Source: Bacteroidales bacterium (GTDB lineage: Bacteria; Bacteroidota; Bacteroidia; Bacteroidales; UBA932). Taken from it: a DNA stretch of 56,480 nt. The notes under the pieces are model-generated. The model had not been told where the DNA came from. It made no database searches and worked only from the letters and a program-made list of their open reading frames with translations. Every line of letters begins with the position of its first letter. Within the stretch, counting starts at the first letter, position 1. Positions 51,783 through 56,480 of this stretch are shown here, in pieces. Where the stretch lies: assembly GCA_017445015.1 (NCBI GenBank), contig JAFSVL010000012.1, forward strand, positions 1 to 56,480, written 5' to 3'. Both the position numbers and the translations under genes were made by a program.

Positions 51783-53521
51783 AAAGACTCCTTACCCTGC
51801 TTTTCCTTTTATTCCCCCTGCTGACGGAGGCTCAGGAGCGGGATTTCCGCCTCATGTCCTTCAATATCGAGAGAGGGGACCTGTCCGTCTCCAAGGGCTG
51901 GGGCTGGGACGTCCGCAGGCCGGCCGCCCTTGCGATGCTCGAAAACGACAGGCCCGACGTACTGGGCGTACAGGAATGTAATTCGCAGCAGCGTGACGAT
52001 ATCCTCGCCCGCATGCAGTACAAGTGTATAGGGCTGTCCGTAGACGGCCTTTCGGGGGAACATGCAACATCGGCCAACTATATTTTCTACGACAGCGGGA
52101 AATTCGACCTTCTCGACGACGGTGTATTCTGGTACGCCTTCGAGCCGGATTCCGCGGGGATGTACACCTGGATAGCGAAAAAGCCGCGGAATGCCGTCTG
52201 GGGCCGTTTCCGCCATAAAGATTCTGGACGTGAGTTCATCTACATCAACAACCACCTCCAGAACGGAATCGACGCCGTACTCAACCGTGCGATGAGCATT
52301 ACGCTTCTGCTCCATAAGATGCGCGAAATCAATCCGGACGCCCTTCCGCTGATTTATTCGGGAGACCTTAACAGCAAGGGTACGGAATACTACTATGCGC
52401 CCCTGCGGCAGGAAATGCGGCATGCGGTGGACGTGTGTCCGCTGACGGACAGGGATGTGACCCTGGGCAGTTACAAGCGCAAAACGGGTACGGACGGCCA
52501 GATCGACCACATCTGGTTTTCCGGTGCCCTGGAAGGGCTCCGCTTTGCCGTTGACCGGGATGCCTACGCCGGACTGGACTATGTTTCCGACCATTTCCCG
52601 GTTTACTGCGATTTCCGCTTTACCGATGAGACTCCCGCCCGGGGAGGGGAGCCCAGCTGGTTCGACATCGTGCCGCGGGAATCCGACTTTACCGTAAAGG
52701 CGGGAACCTGGAATCTTTTCAGTACCGTCGAAAGGGGGGAGAGGGGCGCACCTTCCTGGAACGAGGTGAAAGCGGGCGTCGCCGCCACCATCGCCTCGCT
52801 CGACGTTGACCTGCTGGGTCTGCAGGAACTGACCGATCCCATGCTCCGCGACCTTCCACGGCTTCTCAAGGCCGAATGCGGAGGCCGCTACAAACTGTGG
52901 GCGGCGTTCTCCGACCCTTCTCCGGACAATCCCGGGCGCGAAGCCGTGGGCCTGCTGTACAATGCGGAACGATTCGTCCTGTCCGGCCAGCGTCAAAGCT
53001 GGATACGCGCCGGGGATACCGATACTCCGGCAAAGCCCTGGGGCGACAGTTTCCGGAGCGTGCTGACCGCAGTATTCAAGGACAAGGCGACGGGAAAGCG
53101 CTTTTTTGTGTTGACGGGAAAGTTCTGCAAAGGGGCCAATCCGGTGAAGTTCGAGGGGTTCGTCATCAAGACCATCGAGCAGGAGCAGAACAAGGATGCG
53201 CTGCCCAGCATCCTGCTGGCGGACATGAACACCGCGCCCAGGGGGAATGTGTTTATTTCCTTGCTCAATTACTGGACGGACAGTTATGCGCTTCTTTATC
53301 CCTTCCGGGACCGGTATTTCTCCACGAGGATATCCCAAACCGAATACGGGCCGAACACCCCGCAGGACTGGAACATCAAATACGACATCGTGGGGATAAG
53401 CCGCTATGTCGAGAACAAGATCAAAGTTACCTCCCATACGGTGCACCGGGAAATCCGCATGCGCACCCCGGTCCCTTCCGACCATTACCCTGTGACTGCA
53501 ACTTTCGTTTTCGCGGAATGA
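51779..53521 (+). CDS. Secreted protein with two tandem EEP domains
   Basis: 580 residues from the ATG at 51779 (ATGA overlap; a TTG two codons earlier is less likely). Signal peptide KRLLTLLFLLFPLLTEAQ. First EEP domain about residues 24-280: LMSFNIERGD, VLGVQECN (about 59-66), INNHLQN, YSGDLNSKG and YVSDHFPVY. Second domain about 295-578: KAGTWNLFS, LLGLQEL (about 343-349), LLADMNTAP (about 478-486) and PSDHYPVT. Both carry the metal-binding Glu and the final S-D-H, so both could be active. They differ enough (the first lacks the C-terminal phosphoesterase-typical G-G-D-M-N) to suggest two related reactions. Last gene of the PUL. Confidence 0.8.
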   Translation: MKRLLTLLFLLFPLLTEAQERDFRLMSFNIERGDLSVSKGWGWDVRRPAALAMLENDRPDVLGVQECNSQQRDDILARMQYKCIGLSVDGLSGEHATSANYIFYDSGKFDLLDDGVFWYAFEPDSAGMYTWIAKKPRNAVWGRFRHKDSGREFIYINNHLQNGIDAVLNRAMSITLLLHKMREINPDALPLIYSGDLNSKGTEYYYAPLRQEMRHAVDVCPLTDRDVTLGSYKRKTGTDGQIDHIWFSGALEGLRFAVDRDAYAGLDYVSDHFPVYCDFRFTDETPARGGEPSWFDIVPRESDFTVKAGTWNLFSTVERGERGAPSWNEVKAGVAATIASLDVDLLGLQELTDPMLRDLPRLLKAECGGRYKLWAAFSDPSPDNPGREAVGLLYNAERFVLSGQRQSWIRAGDTDTPAKPWGDSFRSVLTAVFKDKATGKRFFVLTGKFCKGANPVKFEGFVIKTIEQEQNKDALPSILLADMNTAPRGNVFISLLNYWTDSYALLYPFRDRYFSTRISQTEYGPNTPQDWNIKYDIVGISRYVENKIKVTSHTVHREIRMRTPVPSDHYPVTATFVFAE

Positions 53522-53532
53522 GGTAAATTTTT

Positions 53533-53540
53533 TACCTTTG
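53533..53540 (+). promoter_or_regulatory. -7 promoter box TACCTTTG of the GT4 gene
   Basis: Exact TAnnTTTG ending only 4 bases before the ATG at 53545. A TTTC lies 20 bases upstream as a poor -33 box. The transcript would begin at or near the start codon, a second leaderless candidate beside truA. Confidence 0.5.
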
Positions 53541-53544
53541 CGCG

Positions 53545-54735
53545 ATGAAAAAGATCGAGTTCAATGTAGGGCTCTTCAACGAGAGTTTCCCTCCCCTGAT
53601 GGACGGAGTGGCGGTATGTGTCCAGAATTATGCTTACTGGATGCAGAAGAAGGTGGGGGGCGTCGAAGTGGTGACTCCCCGCGTTACCGGAGCGGATTAC
53701 AGCCAGTACGATTATTCCGTCCATGCTTTCCTCTCTGTGCCGGTACCGGGGCGAAGACCCTATGTCGCGGGCATTCCCGAAATGAGCCCTTATTTTCTGG
53801 AGCACGGGCTGACCACGCGATACAAGATTATCCATGCCCATTCTCCTTTCCTCTGCGGAAAGACGGCCATGCGCATGGCCCGCCGCCTGGGCGTTCCTTT
53901 GGTTGCGACCTTCCATTCCAAGTACCGCGATGATTTCTCGCGCGTGCTGCCCAAACTGGCCGTCGGGATCGCCGTTGATACCATCGTCGATTATTATGAG
54001 CAGGCGGATATGGTGTGGGTGCCGCAGGCGTCCACGGTCGAGGTGCTCCGTGAATACGGCTACAAAGGGCACGTGGAGGTGATGGGCAACGGCTCCGACC
54101 TCGTGGCGGACTATCCGGAAAAATTCTTCGTGGAGGCCCGGCAGCGGCTGGGCATCGCCCCGGGGGAGTTCGTGATGCTCTTCGTAGGGCAGCATATCTG
54201 GGAGAAGAATCCGCGCCTGATCATAGAATCCCTGGCCCGCATCCCGGACGTTCCCTTCCGGATGTATTTCGTGGGGATGGGCTATGCGGCGGAGGAAATG
54301 AAGCAACTGGTCTCGGAAAGGGGACTCGATGAGAAGGTCCGCTTCGTGGGCCAGATTACCGACCGCGCCCGCCTGACGGATTATTACGCCGCCTCCGACC
54401 TCTTCCTCTTCCCCTCGCTCTATGACACGGCGGGACTGGTGGTGCAGGAGGCTGCGGCGCTCGGCACGCCCTCGGTGATGGCGCGGGAAGCGACGGCCGC
54501 TTCCGTCATCCACGACGGGCAGGACGGCTTCCTGGTGGACAACGACCCGGACAAGATGGCGGAACTGCTGCGTACGCTGGTCCATGACCCCGTGCGAGTC
54601 CGCCGCGTGGGCGTCCAGGCCGGGAAATCGCTGGTCCGTTCCTGGGAGGATTGCGTGGACGAAGTGCTGGACCGCTACGACGCCCTGCTGCGCAGCCGGG
54701 GGCTTCCGCTGATTAAATCCGCCGATAATTTTTGA
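53545..54735 (+). CDS. GT4-family glycosyltransferase
   Basis: 396 residues, no signal peptide, a two-lobed GT-B fold. N-terminal lobe: FNVGLFNESFPPLMDGVAVC, YKIIHAHSPFLCGKTAMRMA, PLVATFHSKYRDD. C-terminal lobe: VMLFVGQHIWEKNPRLIIE, VRFVGQI, DLFLFPSLYDTAGLVVQEAAALGTPSV. The last follows the GT4 E-x7-E pattern with the first Glu replaced by Asp (YDTAGLVVQE). Substrate and acceptor are not visible. It is monocistronic with its own promoter and lies between the PUL and rpsO. It could make a glycolipid or capsular unit. Confidence 0.85.
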   Translation: MKKIEFNVGLFNESFPPLMDGVAVCVQNYAYWMQKKVGGVEVVTPRVTGADYSQYDYSVHAFLSVPVPGRRPYVAGIPEMSPYFLEHGLTTRYKIIHAHSPFLCGKTAMRMARRLGVPLVATFHSKYRDDFSRVLPKLAVGIAVDTIVDYYEQADMVWVPQASTVEVLREYGYKGHVEVMGNGSDLVADYPEKFFVEARQRLGIAPGEFVMLFVGQHIWEKNPRLIIESLARIPDVPFRMYFVGMGYAAEEMKQLVSERGLDEKVRFVGQITDRARLTDYYAASDLFLFPSLYDTAGLVVQEAAALGTPSVMAREATAASVIHDGQDGFLVDNDPDKMAELLRTLVHDPVRVRRVGVQAGKSLVRSWEDCVDEVLDRYDALLRSRGLPLIKSADNF

Positions 54736-54760
54736 ATATTCAAAATTTTACATACCTTTG
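54731..54760 (+). promoter_or_regulatory. rpsO promoter TTTG-N18-TACCTTTG
   Basis: TTTG at 54731-54734 and TACCTTTG at 54753-54760 with an 18-base spacer, overlapping the end of the GT4 gene. It leaves a leader of about 30-37 nucleotides before rpsO at 54798, long enough for an autoregulatory S15-binding structure. Confidence 0.7.
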
Positions 54761-54797
54761 CAATCCTTTTGTTTAACCTATTAAATTTTTTGCTGAG

Positions 54798-55073
54798 ATG
54801 GCTGAATATCTGATGCCTGAGAAAAAGCAAGAGATTTTCGCGAAGTACGGGAAGTCTAATACTGACACCGGCTCTCCTGAGAGTCAAGTTGCTTTATTTT
54901 CCTACCGTATCGCTCACCTTACCGAGCACGTGAAGAAGAACAAGAAGGACGTGGTGACGCGCCGTTCCCTTCTTCGTCTCGTCGGTAAGAGACGCCAGCT
55001 TCTGGACTACCTCCAGGAAATTGACATCGAGAGATACAGGAACATCGTCAAGGAGCTTGGTCTCCGTCGATAA
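54798..55073 (+). CDS. rpsO: 30S ribosomal protein S15
   Basis: 91 residues ([18 protein letters not shown]). All S15 features are present: the HGxSxxDTGSPExQ-type motif as [32 protein letters not shown], and the ending [25 protein letters not shown]. It binds 16S rRNA at the central domain early in 30S assembly. Normal length. Followed by a strong terminator; pnp lies next, the classical rpsO-pnp order. Confidence 0.98.
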   Translation: MAEYLMPEKKQEIFAKYGKSNTDTGSPESQVALFSYRIAHLTEHVKKNKKDVVTRRSLLRLVGKRRQLLDYLQEIDIERYRNIVKELGLRR

Positions 55074-55091
55074 ACGCCATAGGAAACCACG

Positions 55092-55122
55092 GGGGATGGT
55101 CGGGATGACCATCCCCTTTTTT
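55092..55122 (+). terminator. rho-independent terminator of rpsO
   Basis: Stem GGGGATGGTC / GACCATCCCC (10 perfect base pairs) with loop GGGAT, followed directly by TTTTTT at 55117-55122. Separates rpsO from pnp, though read-through may occur as in the E. coli rpsO-pnp operon. Confidence 0.9.
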
Positions 55123-55152
55123 GAAAGAATGAACAGCCGCGGAGCGCGGTTT

Positions 55153-55209
55153 GGCGCAGGAAGACTGGCTTCTGCGACCATTTACCCGGACAGGGTTTCT
55201 TCCTGCGCC
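55153..55209 (+). repeat. 12-bp inverted repeat in the pnp leader
   Basis: GGCGCAGGAAGA (55153-55164) is a perfect inverted match of TCTTCCTGCGCC (55198-55209), with a 33-base loop. It lies 57 bases before the pnp start codon and would form a long stem in the leader RNA. In E. coli a stem in the pnp leader is cut by RNase III and lets PNPase control its own synthesis; a similar role here is only an inference. Confidence 0.65.
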
Positions 55210-55266
55210 GGCGCGAAGCGGAGCTTCATAGACGAAAAAAGACGTAAGACGTAAAAGAAAACAGTA

Positions 55267-56480
55267 ATGAATGTAATCAACAAGAAGATTCAGCTCGCGG
55301 ACGGCCGCGTGATTGAAATCGAGACCGGCAAGCTCGCCAAGCAGGCGGACGGTGCCGCTGTCGTGAAAATGGGCGGGACGATGATCCTTGCCACCATCTG
55401 TGCCGCAAAAGACGTGAAGGAAGGCACGGATTTTATGCCGCTTACCGTAGATTATCGTGAAAAGTATTTCGCCGCCGGACGTTTCCCGGGCGGATTCATG
55501 AAGAGGGAAAGCAAGCCCTCCGATTATGAGGTGCTGGTCGCCCGTCTGGTGGACCGTCCCATCCGTCCCCTCTGGCCCGCGGATTTCCATAACGAGGTCT
55601 TTGTTTACCTCAACCTGATTTCCGCCGACAAGGACACCCAGCCCGACGCACTGGCAGGCCTTGCCGCCTCCTGCGCCCTCGCAACCTCCGACCTGCCCTT
55701 CGGCGGTCCCGTTTCCGAGGTCCGCGTAGCCCGCGTGAACGGCGAATTCGTCATCAACCCGTCCTTCTCCCAGATGAATGACAGCGACCTTGAACTCATG
55801 GTCGCCGCCACTGAGGAGAACATCATGATGGTGGAAGGCGAAATGAACGAGGTTTCCGAGCACGACATGCTCGAGGCCATCAAGTTCGCCCACGAGGAAA
55901 TCAAAAAGCACTGCCGTGTCCAGAAGGAGCTCATGCACGAACTGGGAACGGATGTGAAGAAGCGTGAATATCCCGGCGACGAGCAGGATGAGGAACTCCG
56001 CAAGGCGGTTCACGATTTCTGCTATCCCAAGTGCTATGCGCACGCCAAGAGCGCCCTGCCCAAGCACGAGCGCGAAGACGGTTTTGCCGCCATCAAGGAG
56101 GAATTCCTTGCGACAATTCCCGAAGAGGAACTCGAAGTCAAGGCTCCGCTCGTGGAGCGCTACTACCACGACACCGAGAAGGAAGCCATGCGCAACATGA
56201 TCCTCGACGAGGGCATCCGTCTGGACGGCCGCGCCTGCGATCAGGTGCGCCCCATCTGGTGCGAGGTCGATTATCTGCCCTGCGCCCACGGCAGCGCCAT
56301 CTTCACCCGTGGGGAGACGCAGTCTTTGGCGACGGTCACCCTCGGCACGAAAATGGACATGAAGGAGATCGATTCCGTCCTTGTGCAGGGAGACCAGCAG
56401 TTTGTGCTGCATTATAACTTCCCGCCTTTCGCTACCGGCGAGGCCAAGCCCCAGCGGGCGCCCGGCCGTCGCGAAATCGG
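55267..56480 (+). CDS. pnp: Polyribonucleotide nucleotidyltransferase, 5' part
   Basis: Starts at ATG 55267 ([21 protein letters not shown]) and runs open to the window edge, about 404 codons of the usual 700-750. PNPase degrades RNA 3' to 5' with phosphate and is part of RNA turnover. Seen here: the first RNase PH-like domain ([51 protein letters not shown]), the helical linker ([15 protein letters not shown]), and the start of the second catalytic domain ([35 protein letters not shown]). The S1 and KH domains lie outside the window. Confidence 0.97.
   Translation, partial: MNVINKKIQLADGRVIEIETGKLAKQADGAAVVKMGGTMILATICAAKDVKEGTDFMPLTVDYREKYFAAGRFPGGFMKRESKPSDYEVLVARLVDRPIRPLWPADFHNEVFVYLNLISADKDTQPDALAGLAASCALATSDLPFGGPVSEVRVARVNGEFVINPSFSQMNDSDLELMVAATEENIMMVEGEMNEVSEHDMLEAIKFAHEEIKKHCRVQKELMHELGTDVKKREYPGDEQDEELRKAVHDFCYPKCYAHAKSALPKHEREDGFAAIKEEFLATIPEEELEVKAPLVERYYHDTEKEAMRNMILDEGIRLDGRACDQVRPIWCEVDYLPCAHGSAIFTRGETQSLATVTLGTKMDMKEIDSVLVQGDQQFVLHYNFPPFATGEAKPQRAPGRREI

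Overview
The window is a GC-rich (roughly 55-60% by eye) chromosomal segment from a member of the Bacteroidales. The evidence is a complete Bat (aerotolerance) operon, SusC/SusD and fimbrillin-like lipoproteins, BACON-type domains, many lipoprotein signal peptides ending in LxxC, and promoters of the Bacteroidetes type (-7 box TAnnTTTG, sometimes with a TTTG -33 box). I cannot name the genus; an uncultured gut lineage is an inference.

Layout. 1-3.7 kb: the tail of an unknown gene, a fimbrillin-like lipoprotein, a small unknown gene, a phosphoribosyltransferase-fold protein, a truncated secreted-protein gene and truA. 3.7-18.4 kb: a long run of overlapping genes, moxR - DUF58 - membrane protein - batA - batB - batC - a batD/batE fusion - ABCG-type exporter, then (from an internal promoter) a lipoprotein, a lipid-kinase-like gene and a SpoIIE-type phosphatase with a sensor domain. 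18.5-22.8 kb: a heparinase-like/GH105-like fusion enzyme paired with a MINPP-like histidine phosphatase. 22.8-24.3 kb: a scar zone with an in-frame chimera of an NRPS condensation domain and a phosphopantetheinyl transferase, a small AT-richer membrane protein gene, a noncoding block full of short hairpins and repeats, and tRNA-Ser(UGA). 24.4-28 kb: a large EF-hand-like membrane protein coupled to a TPR/DUF6377-type regulator.

28.1-53.5 kb: the most unusual part, a very large operon-like polysaccharide utilization locus (PUL). Two short leader peptides each precede a fimbrillin-like gene. The locus contains a SusC/SusD pair, BACON, beta-helix and GLUG lipoproteins, two TIM-barrel-like glycoside hydrolase candidates, and a GH28-like/WbsX (GH99-like) fusion. 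It also holds an unusual set of phosphate-ester enzyme folds: three proteins carrying four endonuclease/exonuclease/phosphatase (EEP) domains, one MINPP-like histidine phosphatase, and one secreted metallo-beta-lactamase-fold protein. I infer a system for a glycan bearing phosphomonoesters or phosphodiesters (inositol-phosphate glycan, teichoic-acid-like or phosphomannan-like material). The sequence cannot identify the substrate.

53.5-56.5 kb: housekeeping genes: a GT4 glycosyltransferase, rpsO with a strong terminator, and the 5' part of pnp behind a leader with a 12-bp inverted repeat. Start sites were moved inward from the longest ORF wherever a signal peptide, an ATGA/TGATG overlap or a promoter decided the start.
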